Of a DNA stretch of 64,000 nt, positions 1 through 8,330 are shown piece by piece. Source of the stretch: Afipia sp. OHSU_II-C1 (GTDB lineage Bacteria > Pseudomonadota > Alphaproteobacteria > Rhizobiales > Xanthobacteraceae); the NCBI RefSeq assembly GCF_000497575.1, contig NZ_APJI01000005.1, positions 62,001-126,000 on the forward strand, read 5' to 3'. The translations under genes were made by a program, and so were the position numbers. Within the stretch, counting starts at the first letter, position 1. Each line of letters begins with the position of its first letter. A model generated the notes under the pieces. The model had not been told where the DNA came from. It did not search any database and worked only from the letters and a program-made list of their open reading frames with translations.

Positions 1-108
1 ATGCCGCGCCAGTTCGCGTGTGCCGGCTTCACCGGGATGCGCCTTGACGAACGCGACGATGCTCTCTCGGTCGGGAAAGGCTGTCGTCGCGTCGCTTTTC
101 TTTTTCAT
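1..108 (-). CDS. rnr: Ribonuclease R, N-terminal fragment (runs off window)
   Basis: Only the first 36 codons are inside the window, reading leftward from an ATG at 108. The peptide begins with a lysine cluster (MKKKSD) and continues with an FPDRESIVAFVKAHPG-type stretch and GTRELARH, which resembles the N-terminal winged-helix domain of bacterial RNase R, a processive 3'-to-5' exoribonuclease of structured RNA. Its ATG shares one base with the TAA stop of topA (TAATG), so it is the translationally coupled downstream gene of topA. The catalytic RNB domain lies outside the window, so the name rests on a short N-terminus and on the topA-rnr order usual in this family. Confidence 0.75.
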   Translation of the reverse strand, partial: MKKKSDATTAFPDRESIVAFVKAHPGEAGTRELARH

Positions 109-2879
109 TATCCGCGTGCTTTACCGGCGCTCTTCTTTTCAGCGACCTTCGTGACCTTGGCTGCGGCGACCTTCGATGCCTTCGCTTTGGCTGCCTCCGT
201 CAGCGACACAGGTTCTGCTGCTTCCTTTTTCGGTGCGGCCTTTTTCGCCACAGCTTTCTTCTTTGCCGCCGGTTTCTTCGCGGTTTTTTCCGATGCGGCA
301 GCGTCGTCGGCCTTTGCCGCTGGCGCAGCCTTCTTCGTCGCCTTCTTGGCGGCGCGCTTCGGCTTGCCGCCGGTCTTGGCCGCGCGCTCCTCGATCAGGG
401 CAATGGCTTCCTCGATCGTCAGCTTTTCCGGCTCGATGCTGTCGGGAATGGTCGCGTTGATGCCGTCGATAGTGACGTAAGCTCCGTAGCGGCCTTTCTT
501 GAGCATGATCTTGCCGCCGCGCGCGGGGTAGTCGCCGACCTCCTTGCCGGGATCAGCGCCGAACCGGCGGCTCGGACCTTTCGCGACCTTCTCGGCGATC
601 AGCGTGATCGCGCGGTTGAGGCCGACATGGTAGACATCGTCACCCGCTTCGAGGCTCGCGTAAGTCTTGCCGTGGCGCACGAACGGACCGAAACGGCCGA
701 TGCCGGCGGTAATGACTTCGCCGTCCTCCGGATGGGGGCCGATATCGCGCGGCAGCGACAGGAGCTTCAGCGCGAGTTCGAGTTCAACGTCGGCGGGCGA
801 CATGTTCTTCGGAATGCCCGCGCGCTTCGGCTTCTCGTCCTCGCCGTAGTCCTTGGGCTCGCCGAGCTGGATATAGGGACCGAAACGACCCGCCTTGACC
901 GCGACTTCGAGGCCCGACACCGGGTCCTTGCCGAGTGGACGATCGCTCGATCCGCTCGATGCGGCCAGCGGCCGGGTGTAGCGGCACTCGGGATAGTTCG
1001 AACAGCCGACAAAGGCGCCGAACTTGCCGGCCTTCAGATTGAGCTTGCCGGTGCCGCAGCTCGGGCACTGGCGCGGGTCGCCGCCATCGGCGCGCGGCTC
1101 GTAGATGTGCTCGCCGAGCATCGCGTCGAGCACGTCGAGCACTTCGGTAACGCGAACGTCCTTGATTTCGTTGACTGCGCCGATGAAGTCCTTCCAGAAA
1201 TCCGTCAGCACCTGTTTCCAGGAAATCTCGTTGTTCGAGATCAGGTCGAGTTTTTCTTCGAGGTCGGCGGTGAAATCGAACTCGACGTAACGCGCGAAAT
1301 AATTCTCAAGGAACGCCACCACGACGCGGCCCTTGTCCTCGCCGTGCAGACGCTTTTTCTCGAGCTTCACATAGCCACGGTCTTTCAGCACCTGAATGAT
1401 CGAGGCATAGGTCGATGGGCGGCCGATGCCGAGTTCTTCCATGCGCTTGACCAGCGAGGCTTCCGAAAAGCGCGGTGGCGGTTCGGTGAAGTGCTGGGTG
1501 ACGCTGAGGCTTTCGCGCTTGAGTGCTTCGCCCTCGCTCATGGCGGGGAGGCGGCGGCTGTCTTCATCCTCGGGATCGTCGTCGCGGCCTTCCTGATACA
1601 CCGCGAGGAAGCCGTCGAACTTGATGACCTGACCAGTGGCGCGCAATTCGAGCACGCGCGCACCCACCTTGCCGGTGATGTCCACCGTGGTGCGTTCCAT
1701 TTCGGCTGATTCCATCTGGCTGGCGACCGTACGCATCCAGATCAGCTCATAGAGCCGGGCCTGATCGTTATCGAGCCTGGACCTCAGTGAAGCCGGGCGG
1801 CGCGACAGGTCGGTCGGCCGGATCGCTTCGTGGGCTTCCTGCGCGTTCTTGGCTTTCGAACTGTACTGGCGCGGCGAGTCCGGCACATAGGCCTTACCGT
1901 AGTCCTCGCCGATCACCTTGCGCGCCTGTGTGATGGCGGACGGATCGATCTGCACACCGTCGGTACGCATATAAGTAATGAGGCCGGTGGTCTCGCCGCC
2001 GATATCGATGCCTTCATAGAGGCGTTGCGCAATGCGCATGGTGTGCGCAGGCGCGAAACCGAGCTTGCGGCTGGCTTCCTGCTGCAAGGTCGATGTTGTG
2101 AACGGGGCCTGCGGATTGCGCCGCGCCGGTTTGGCTTCGACCGTGGTGACGGCGAAGTTGGCGGCTGCAAGAGCCTTCTTGAAATCCTCGGCTTCCGCGC
2201 CACTGCCGATGTCGAGGCGTTGGATTTTCTTGCCGTCGGCGCCGACGAGGCGCGCCTCGAAGGATTCACCGCGCGGCGTCGCCAATGTGGCGAGCAGCGA
2301 CCAGTATTCGCGCGGGACGAACTTCTCGATTTCGAGTTCGCGGTCGCAGACCAGCCGCAGGGCAACCGATTGCACGCGGCCGGCCGAGCGGGCGCCAGGC
2401 AGCTTGCGCCAGAGCACGGGGGAGAGGGTAAAGCCGACGAGGTAGTCCAGCGCGCGGCGCGCCAGATAGGCATCGACCAGTGCGCCATCGATCTGGCGCG
2501 GATTCTTCATGGCGTCGGTGACGGCCTGTTTGGTGATCGCGTTGAAGACGACGCGCTCGATCTTCTGATCCTTCAGTGCGCGCTTCTGCTTCATGATCTC
2601 CAGGACATGCCAGGAGATCGCTTCGCCCTCGCGATCAGGGTCGGTTGCCAGGATCAGCTTGTCGGCACCCTTGAGCGCCTTGGCGATGTCGTTGAGACGG
2701 CCGGCTGCCTTGGGGTCGGTTTCCCAGATCATCTGGAAATCGGCCTCCGGATCGACCGATCCATTCTTGGCCGGAAGGTCTCGGACGTGACCGTACGAGG
2801 CCAAAACCTCGTAGGAGGAGCCCAAATACTTGTTGATCGTCTTGGCCTTGGCAGGCGACTCGACAATGACGAGATTCAT
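108..2879 (-). CDS. topA: DNA topoisomerase I (type IA)
   Basis: 923-residue type IA topoisomerase that relaxes negative supercoils by single-strand passage. The N-terminus carries the Toprim fold (MNLVIVESPAKAKTI, then DPDRE at about residues 80-84, the acidic metal-binding triad). The catalytic tyrosine is in GLITYMRTDG, about residue 303. A four-cysteine zinc ribbon (CPSCGTGKL...CSNYPEC) follows near residues 590-620, then repeated topoisomerase C-terminal modules (GRFGPY, GRFGPF, GRYGAY). The last 75-80 residues are an alanine/lysine-rich basic tail, common in alphaproteobacterial TopA and probably DNA-binding. The start is the only ATG that preserves the MNLVIVESPAKA motif. It overlaps rnr by one base downstream. 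Confidence 0.98.
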   Translation of the reverse strand: MNLVIVESPAKAKTINKYLGSSYEVLASYGHVRDLPAKNGSVDPEADFQMIWETDPKAAGRLNDIAKALKGADKLILATDPDREGEAISWHVLEIMKQKRALKDQKIERVVFNAITKQAVTDAMKNPRQIDGALVDAYLARRALDYLVGFTLSPVLWRKLPGARSAGRVQSVALRLVCDRELEIEKFVPREYWSLLATLATPRGESFEARLVGADGKKIQRLDIGSGAEAEDFKKALAAANFAVTTVEAKPARRNPQAPFTTSTLQQEASRKLGFAPAHTMRIAQRLYEGIDIGGETTGLITYMRTDGVQIDPSAITQARKVIGEDYGKAYVPDSPRQYSSKAKNAQEAHEAIRPTDLSRRPASLRSRLDNDQARLYELIWMRTVASQMESAEMERTTVDITGKVGARVLELRATGQVIKFDGFLAVYQEGRDDDPEDEDSRRLPAMSEGEALKRESLSVTQHFTEPPPRFSEASLVKRMEELGIGRPSTYASIIQVLKDRGYVKLEKKRLHGEDKGRVVVAFLENYFARYVEFDFTADLEEKLDLISNNEISWKQVLTDFWKDFIGAVNEIKDVRVTEVLDVLDAMLGEHIYEPRADGGDPRQCPSCGTGKLNLKAGKFGAFVGCSNYPECRYTRPLAASSGSSDRPLGKDPVSGLEVAVKAGRFGPYIQLGEPKDYGEDEKPKRAGIPKNMSPADVELELALKLLSLPRDIGPHPEDGEVITAGIGRFGPFVRHGKTYASLEAGDDVYHVGLNRAITLIAEKVAKGPSRRFGADPGKEVGDYPARGGKIMLKKGRYGAYVTIDGINATIPDSIEPEKLTIEEAIALIEERAAKTGGKPKRAAKKATKKAAPAAKADDAAASEKTAKKPAAKKKAVAKKAAPKKEAAEPVSLTEAAKAKASKVAAAKVTKVAEKKSAGKARG

Positions 2880-3126
2880 TTGATTCCAATAACTTACTGG
2901 GGATACGCGGGCCGGAATCGCAAGATTCCATCAGGCTGGCTTGGCCGATACATGGGTAAAAGGGGGTCCGCTGTCAAATGGGGATAAGGTGATGAGGCCG
3001 GACGTTGGGCCAAAATTCGCGCAAAAGTTGTGATTTATGGGTACTTATGATTGTGCATCTTATGCGTGTATTGTAAAAATATACCCTTAAATTGATCGAT
3101 TCTCACGTTGGAAGGGGTGGTACGCG

Positions 3127-3345
3127 ATGACCGCTCGCGATAGCCGCAGCGACTTCGTACCAGCCGATTCCGTCGCCAGAGATGGTGGCCCGGCGGAGGC
3201 CGCGAGTTTCATTTCAGGGGCGGTCGCGGAGCTGGCGCAGCTCTCTCGACGTCATCGCCTCGACATGCTGGCGCATCTGCTCGACATGGCACAGCTCGAA
3301 GCCGACGACATCGTCCGGCGGCAACTGACCGGTAGCAAATTCTAG
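3127..3345 (+). CDS. Small conserved-type protein of unknown function (72 aa)
   Basis: 72 residues, preceded by a purine-rich GAAGGGG about 11 bases before the ATG. The first 30 residues are polar and probably disordered; the rest (FISGAVAELAQLSRRHRLDMLAHLLDMAQLEADD) is a regular amphipathic helical pattern. From memory, short proteins with an AELAxLARRHxLDxLAYLLDMARLEA pattern are frequent in Bradyrhizobiaceae, with no assigned function. The upstream 250 bp are AT-rich for this genome and look like a promoter region. The gene ends tail-to-tail with the HxlR gene, the two stop codons overlapping inside a CTAG. Confidence 0.7.
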   Translation: MTARDSRSDFVPADSVARDGGPAEAASFISGAVAELAQLSRRHRLDMLAHLLDMAQLEADDIVRRQLTGSKF

Positions 3346-3791
3346 GTAGCTGCGGGCGCAATCACCTTGGTGTCCGTCTGATCGAGCAGGCGGCCGTCAT
3401 GAGCCAGGATCTGCAACTTGCTGAGCGGCAATCCGTCCTGCTTGTCGACCAGTGAGCTGCAACTTTCGCCCGGTTTAAAGGCATATTCCTCACCCCACTG
3501 ACGCATCGCGACCAGCACAGGAAACAGCGCACGCGCCTTCGCGGTCGGCACATAGTCCTGATAGGCGCTGCCGTCAGACGCAGGCTTCACCTCAAGAATG
3601 CCCTGCGTCACCAGCGAGCGTAGCCGCACGGTCAGAATGTTCTTCGCCACCCCGAGATTTTTCTGGAACTGGCTGAAGCGCCGTGCGCCGACGAGCGCGT
3701 CGCGGATGATTAACAGCGACCACCAGTCGCCGATGGCGTCCAGCGTCCGCGCGACGGGGCACACATCGCCCTCAAGACTCTTGCGTTTCAC
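3342..3791 (-). CDS. HxlR-family transcriptional regulator
   Basis: 149-residue winged-helix protein of the HxlR (DUF24) family. The hallmark is CPVARTLDAIGDWWSLLIIRDAL near the N-terminus with the family's conserved cysteine, followed by RRFSQFQKNLGVAKNILTVRLRSLV (recognition helix) and a YVPTAKARALFPVL wing. I chose the GTG at 3791 because a perfect GGAGGT lies six bases upstream; the in-frame ATG at 3809 would put that Shine-Dalgarno inside the gene. It is divergent from the SDR gene at 3906, with a palindrome between them, so it probably controls that gene and itself, perhaps in response to electrophile or redox signals. The ligand is unknown. Confidence 0.9.
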   Translation of the reverse strand: MKRKSLEGDVCPVARTLDAIGDWWSLLIIRDALVGARRFSQFQKNLGVAKNILTVRLRSLVTQGILEVKPASDGSAYQDYVPTAKARALFPVLVAMRQWGEEYAFKPGESCSSLVDKQDGLPLSKLQILAHDGRLLDQTDTKVIAPAAT

Positions 3792-3841
3792 GGCTTGACC
3801 TCCGGTCACGAAATTGTGGTTGCATCATAGAACTAAACCCG

Positions 3842-3858
3842 CTACTCAGCAAGAGTAG
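3842..3858. promoter_or_regulatory. Candidate HxlR operator in divergent promoter
   Basis: A perfect inverted repeat CTACTC-N5-GAGTAG sits midway between the divergent HxlR and SDR genes. It contains TACT-N7-AGTA, which resembles the TACT...AGTA operators described for HxlR/YodB-type regulators. Binding is inferred from position and symmetry only. Confidence 0.45.
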
Positions 3859-3905
3859 TTTTATTATGAAACCAGAAACCAAACTGATCAAAACAGGAGC
3901 GTTCC

Positions 3906-4679
3906 ATGAGGCTAAAGGGAAAAACGGCGTTCATCACGGGTGGCAACAGCGGAATCGGGCTGGCCACCGCGAAGCTGTTCGTGACGGAAGGCGCACGCGT
4001 CGTGATTACCGGCCGCGATCAGGCCAAACTCGATGCTGCGGTGAAGGAACTGGGGCCGAACGGGTTCGGCGTGAAAGCCGACGCCACCGATGTGGGAGCG
4101 CTGGAGAAAGCATTTGCGCAGGCCGAGGCGAAGTTCGGCAAGCTCGATATAGTTTTCGCGAACGCGGGCATCCCAGGCAACACGCCGCTGGGCGGCACCA
4201 CGCTTGAAGCGTTTGAGACTGTCATCAAGACCAATCTCACCGGCGTGTTCTTCACCGTGCAGGCTGCCGTGCCGCATCTCAACGACAACGCATCCGTCAT
4301 TCTCAACGGCTCGGTGATCTCGGTACTCGGCAATCCAGGTTATTCGGCTTATGCCGCGACCAAGGCCGGCGTGCGTGCAATGGCGCGCGTGATGGCGTCC
4401 GAACTCTCGCCGCGCGGTATCCGCGTCAATCTGGTTTCGCCGGGCGCTACGCGCACGCCGATCTGGGGCGATCGTTTCGCGTCGCCGGAGGCTTTCAAGC
4501 AACTCGAGCAACGCATGTCGCTCTCCACGCCGCTTGGACGGATGGGCGAGGTCGATCATATCTCGAAGACAGTGCTCTTCCTTGCGTCGGACGACGCCGC
4601 GCATGTGCAGGGCCAGGAGATCTTCATCGACGGCGGTTCGACGGCGTCTCCCGCCGGCGCGCCGATCTATCGCGGCTAA
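3906..4679 (+). CDS. Short-chain dehydrogenase/reductase (SDR)
   Basis: 257-residue classical SDR oxidoreductase. The nucleotide-binding TGGNSGIG motif is at residues 11-18, the structural NAG is in VFANAGIPG near residue 88, and the catalytic YxxxK is in YSAYAATKAG near residue 150. The length is typical, and the C-terminus (FIDGGST) fits the family. The ATG follows CAGGAG with good spacing. The arginine in TGRD after the second beta strand suggests NADPH rather than NADH, but this is a soft inference. The substrate cannot be told from sequence. Divergent pairing with an HxlR regulator suggests induction by a reactive small molecule such as a quinone or aldehyde. Confidence 0.92.
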   Translation: MRLKGKTAFITGGNSGIGLATAKLFVTEGARVVITGRDQAKLDAAVKELGPNGFGVKADATDVGALEKAFAQAEAKFGKLDIVFANAGIPGNTPLGGTTLEAFETVIKTNLTGVFFTVQAAVPHLNDNASVILNGSVISVLGNPGYSAYAATKAGVRAMARVMASELSPRGIRVNLVSPGATRTPIWGDRFASPEAFKQLEQRMSLSTPLGRMGEVDHISKTVLFLASDDAAHVQGQEIFIDGGSTASPAGAPIYRG

Positions 4680-4681
4680 CG

Positions 4682-5836
4682 CTACAGCAACGACACCATC
4701 CCGCCGCCGTGGCGTTCCAGCCGTCCTGCCAGTTCAAGTTCGAGCAGGACGGTTCGCACCACGGCGGGGGACACATTGGTCAAGCGGATGAGGTCGTCGA
4801 TCCCGATCGGCGAGGGGCCGAGCAGGTTGATAATGCGCGGGCGGTCACTGGCGGCGGGTTCATCGTCCATTGGCTGGCCGTCGTCGGGCTCGCTCATCGG
4901 CAGTTCGGCCGGGCGCCCCATGATCGGCTGAACCGCGTTGATCACGTCGGCAGCCTCCGTCACCAGCGTCGCGCCCTGTTTGATTAGATCGTTTGTTCCT
5001 GCCGCGCGCGGATCAAGCGGCGAGCCCGGCACGGCGAACACCTCGCGGCCCTGTTCATTGGCGAAGCGCGCGGTGATCAGCGAGCCCGAGCGATGCGCAG
5101 CCTCCACAATAATGACTCCAAGCGAGACGCCGGAGATCAGCCGGTTGCGGCGGGGGAAGTCCCGCGCGCGCGGGCCGTGGCCGAGCGGCATTTCGGAAAT
5201 CGCGCTGCTGCCTGAGGCGATAATCGCTGCCAGCAGGTCTTCATGCTCCGCCGGATAGATCTTGTCATGTCCGCCGGCCAGCACCGCGACGGTGCCGGTA
5301 TCGAGCGTGACGCGATGCGCGGCCTGATCGATGCCGCGTGCCAGACCGGAGGCGATCGCAAAGCCCGCGCTGCCGAGATCGCGCGCAATGGTCTGCGCGA
5401 ATTTCAGTCCCGCGCCGGATGCGTTGCGGGAGCCGACGATGCCGATCATCGGCTGCGTCTGGACATTCAGGACGCCGCGCACTCCGAGCAGCGGCGGAGA
5501 GTCGTCGATCAGGGCGAGGCGCGGCGGGTACCCATATTCCCCCGGAGCAAGCAGGGCGACGCCGATCCGTTTGCTGTTTTCGATCTCGCGTTCGGCTTCG
5601 GCCTGCGTGCAGATGCGGCCAACCTTGGAAGCTCCGCCGCGCTGGGCGAGATCGGGCAGGCGGTCGAGTGCGGCGCGTGCACTGCCGAAATGATTGACGA
5701 GGGAGCGAAAGGTGCGCGGTCCGACATTGTCGGAACGGATCAGCCGCAGCCAGTCGATGCGCTGCGCGTCGGTCAGTCTGGTCGTGGCTGAAGTCCTGAT
5801 GTCCACGCGGCCCCCGTGGACGGGAGTGTTGCGCAA
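4682..5836 (-). CDS. dprA: DNA-processing protein DprA
   Basis: 384-residue DprA/Smf protein, which loads RecA on incoming single-stranded DNA during transformation. It has an N-terminal SAM-like region ([19 protein letters not shown]), the Rossmann-like core with [16 protein letters not shown], a [12 protein letters not shown] segment and [11 protein letters not shown], and a C-terminal winged helix (about residues 325-384, [25 protein letters not shown]). The first ATG is used here, but the GTG at residue 11 (VDIRTSATT) is an alternative. It lies two bases from the end of the convergent SDR gene. In this family it normally follows plsY in the same block, so the membrane-protein gene at 6019 looks like an insertion. 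Confidence 0.96.
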   Translation of the reverse strand: MRNTPVHGGRVDIRTSATTRLTDAQRIDWLRLIRSDNVGPRTFRSLVNHFGSARAALDRLPDLAQRGGASKVGRICTQAEAEREIENSKRIGVALLAPGEYGYPPRLALIDDSPPLLGVRGVLNVQTQPMIGIVGSRNASGAGLKFAQTIARDLGSAGFAIASGLARGIDQAAHRVTLDTGTVAVLAGGHDKIYPAEHEDLLAAIIASGSSAISEMPLGHGPRARDFPRRNRLISGVSLGVIIVEAAHRSGSLITARFANEQGREVFAVPGSPLDPRAAGTNDLIKQGATLVTEAADVINAVQPIMGRPAELPMSEPDDGQPMDDEPAASDRPRIINLLGPSPIGIDDLIRLTNVSPAVVRTVLLELELAGRLERHGGGMVSLL

Positions 5837-6018
5837 CTTGGCTGGCCGGACAATCCCGACTTGTGCGCGTTCGAGCGAATCAACCGCGACAAACGGGCAG
5901 CCTTTTGAGGATTGCGGCCAGATCGCATAAGCCTTACCGATGCTTTGTGAACGGTTGTCCTGGCTGCCTTTTATTTCGGTGAATCCGAATTATTCGGTTG
6001 GAATGCTGAGAATTGCTT

Positions 6019-7590
6019 ATGAGCGTATCCAATACTGCGCCCGAGTATTTTCCTGATCCCAATCACCCAACTCGCAATCTATCAGGCATCGGCCAGATTT
6101 CTGCCGGTCTCGTCAAGGTATGGATCTGCGTGATCGGCAGTGTTCTGTTCTGTCTGGCGACAGCGACGTATCTTCTTTATGAATCAAACCAGAACACAAA
6201 GTTTCTGCATGGCATGGCCAGGGCCTTTCCAGAACGGCTTGGCGCAGACTGGACCGCGGGGACTGTCGACGGGCTTCCCGTCTTTTCAGGTCTTGTTTTC
6301 TTAGTCGCTCGTTTTGGTCACCCGATCCTGTTCTATGTCGTTGAGCTTGGATTGCTGACCTGCCTCTTTTGGTCATGCTTTTCTCTTGCGCTCCGCCTCG
6401 CGGGACAAGCTGGTCAGTCCGCTTCCTTCCAGCTGTTGCTCACTGGAGCACTTGTTCTCCTCGCGCACGCCGGCGCGCCAGTTCTTTTTGGATATGGCGT
6501 CGCTGATCAGTATCTCATCGGAGGATATCTTCAGCCCTCGGAATTCGGCGTGCTTTTTCTTGCGTCATTCGCCCTTGCGCTTGCCGGATTTAGAAACTTT
6601 GCGCTTGTTGCAGCCGCTGTCCCTGCCGCGATCCACGGAGGGTATGCGATGCTTTCGCTCATCGTCGCCGGAAGCATGATGCTGTGGGATGGTGCGTCGC
6701 GACTCAACCTGAGTACGAAACTCGTGGCCATCGCGTTAATCATCGTCCCGCAGATTGATCTGGCATTACGGTTTGCGCCCACCGATTACGCGACCTTCCG
6801 GGAGGCTGCGGGCATTCTCGCGTTCGAGCGTATACCCCAGCATTCCGATCCTGCCCGCTGGTTGAGAGGCGAGGCTTACGCGAAGCTTGGTCTGGTGATC
6901 GTCGGCATATGGCTGGCACCGCGCGGTTTGCTCCGAAACGCCCTTGCTGCACTTCTTGTCTGGGCAGTAGCTGGAACTCTCGTTGTCATCTCAACCGGCG
7001 CGGCTGGTCTCGCGCTTGTCGCGCCTTGGCGCGCGTCGATCATTCTTGTCCCTGTCTCGACGCTTGTCATATTGGCGCGGCTTGGAGAGCTGTCATTTGG
7101 ATCGTCACCATTTCGGCGAGGCATGGCAGTGGCAGGTGCCGTGGTTATCCTGCTCGCGCTATTTGTTGCAGGAAAGGAAGCGGTGGCGAAGTTTAAAAGC
7201 TACCGCGATCAAGGAGTGCCTGAATACGTTGAGTTCCTGCAGGACAACCATAGGCCGGGTGATGTCTATCTGACCGATCCTTTCAATCAAGAATTTCGGC
7301 TCGATGCGCTGAGCGCGCAATTCGTGTCGTGGAAAACCCACCCGTATCTTGATCGCGAGGTGCTGGAGTGGCGTCGGCGCGTCCTGCTGGCGCGCGAAGT
7401 CTTCGGTGATCAGGGCGGAAAAGAGCCGTTGAATTGTGCTGCGCTTGGAAGATTGGTGCGGTTGTATCCCGTCACGCACGTGCTGGTGGAAAACAGAGAC
7501 ATTCCGGCCGGTGAAATATGCCCGCCGCTTGAAATGGTGTTCTCCGCCGGGCGGGCCAAAATCTTCAGGCTTGATCGGACGTCGCTGTAG
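6019..7590 (+). CDS. Large polytopic membrane protein, possible GT-C-like glycosyltransferase
   Basis: 523 residues with about ten to eleven hydrophobic segments between residues 35 and 395, then a soluble C-terminal domain of about 120 residues. I do not recognise the family with certainty. The layout, a lumenal ERIPQHSDPARWL motif after the fifth or sixth helix, and a tail with GDVYLTDPFNQEFRLDA recall polytopic GT-C/EpsG-like glycosyltransferase relatives (DUF6798-like proteins carry a similar R-x-P-H-H segment), but no DxD-type catalytic motif is obvious. I chose the ATG at 6019; a TTG two codons earlier is also open. It is plus-strand within a minus-strand core block, and its base composition is visibly more AT-rich than dprA and plsY, consistent with later acquisition. 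Confidence 0.75.
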   Translation: MSVSNTAPEYFPDPNHPTRNLSGIGQISAGLVKVWICVIGSVLFCLATATYLLYESNQNTKFLHGMARAFPERLGADWTAGTVDGLPVFSGLVFLVARFGHPILFYVVELGLLTCLFWSCFSLALRLAGQAGQSASFQLLLTGALVLLAHAGAPVLFGYGVADQYLIGGYLQPSEFGVLFLASFALALAGFRNFALVAAAVPAAIHGGYAMLSLIVAGSMMLWDGASRLNLSTKLVAIALIIVPQIDLALRFAPTDYATFREAAGILAFERIPQHSDPARWLRGEAYAKLGLVIVGIWLAPRGLLRNALAALLVWAVAGTLVVISTGAAGLALVAPWRASIILVPVSTLVILARLGELSFGSSPFRRGMAVAGAVVILLALFVAGKEAVAKFKSYRDQGVPEYVEFLQDNHRPGDVYLTDPFNQEFRLDALSAQFVSWKTHPYLDREVLEWRRRVLLAREVFGDQGGKEPLNCAALGRLVRLYPVTHVLVENRDIPAGEICPPLEMVFSAGRAKIFRLDRTSL

Positions 7591-7613
7591 TGTGGCGGGG
7601 TTGAAAGGCTCCG

Positions 7614-8222
7614 TTATTTGCTGCCGATCTTACCCTCGGTGCCGTTCATCAGCCGCTGGATATTGGCGCGGTGCATGATCCAGAGTGCCGCGGTCATGAG
7701 CGCAAACACGGCAGCGAGCGCCGTGTGTTGTGACCAGAACAGCATCACCGGCACGATGAGGCTTGCGACCAGCGCAGCCAGCGATGAGTAGCGGAAGATC
7801 AGTGCGACCGCGATCCAGATCGCGCAGAACGCCAGGGCGGCAGGCCAGAACAGTCCGAGCAGCACGCCGATATAGGTCGCGACGCCTTTGCCGCCCTTGA
7901 ATTTAAGCCACACCGGGAAAAGATGGCCCACGAAAGCGCCGACGCCTGCGGCGATTGCGGCGTTAGGCCCGCCGAAATGTCCGGCCACGATAACCGCAAT
8001 CGTACCCTTGAGCATGTCGCCAATTAATGTCGCGGCGGCGAGGCCCTTGTTGCCGGTGCGCAGCACATTCGTTGCGCCAATATTGCCTGAGCCGATCGAA
8101 CGGAGATCCTGCGTGCCGGCGATCCTGGTCAAGATCAACCCGAACGGGATCGAGCCGCACAGATAGCCGAACAGAAAGGCCAGCACGAAACTGAGCACGA
8201 AGGCCGTCAGAAAGCTGGTCAT
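7614..8222 (-). CDS. plsY: Glycerol-3-phosphate acyltransferase PlsY
   Basis: 202-residue inner-membrane enzyme that transfers acyl groups from acyl-phosphate to glycerol-3-phosphate, the first step of phospholipid synthesis. The three PlsY motifs are visible: GSIPFGLIL near residue 23, [17 protein letters not shown] near residue 43, and [14 protein letters not shown] near residue 105 (the glycine-rich substrate loop). Five hydrophobic segments fit the known topology. It belongs to the minus-strand core block with dprA and the pyr genes. Confidence 0.97.
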   Translation of the reverse strand: MTSFLTAFVLSFVLAFLFGYLCGSIPFGLILTRIAGTQDLRSIGSGNIGATNVLRTGNKGLAAATLIGDMLKGTIAVIVAGHFGGPNAAIAAGVGAFVGHLFPVWLKFKGGKGVATYIGVLLGLFWPAALAFCAIWIAVALIFRYSSLAALVASLIVPVMLFWSQHTALAAVFALMTAALWIMHRANIQRLMNGTEGKIGSK

Positions 8223-8330
8223 GTTACCTCACTGGCGCATGGCCCGCTGAAGCGACTCGGCGAGGGGAGCATGCGTCTTCGATAATAAATCAACACGCTA
8301 TGGGCGCAAAGCAGAGTCGGTTATTGCCAT

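Noticed and set aside
1830-2987. 385-codon plus-strand frame over topA
   Set aside because: Antisense shadow of topA.
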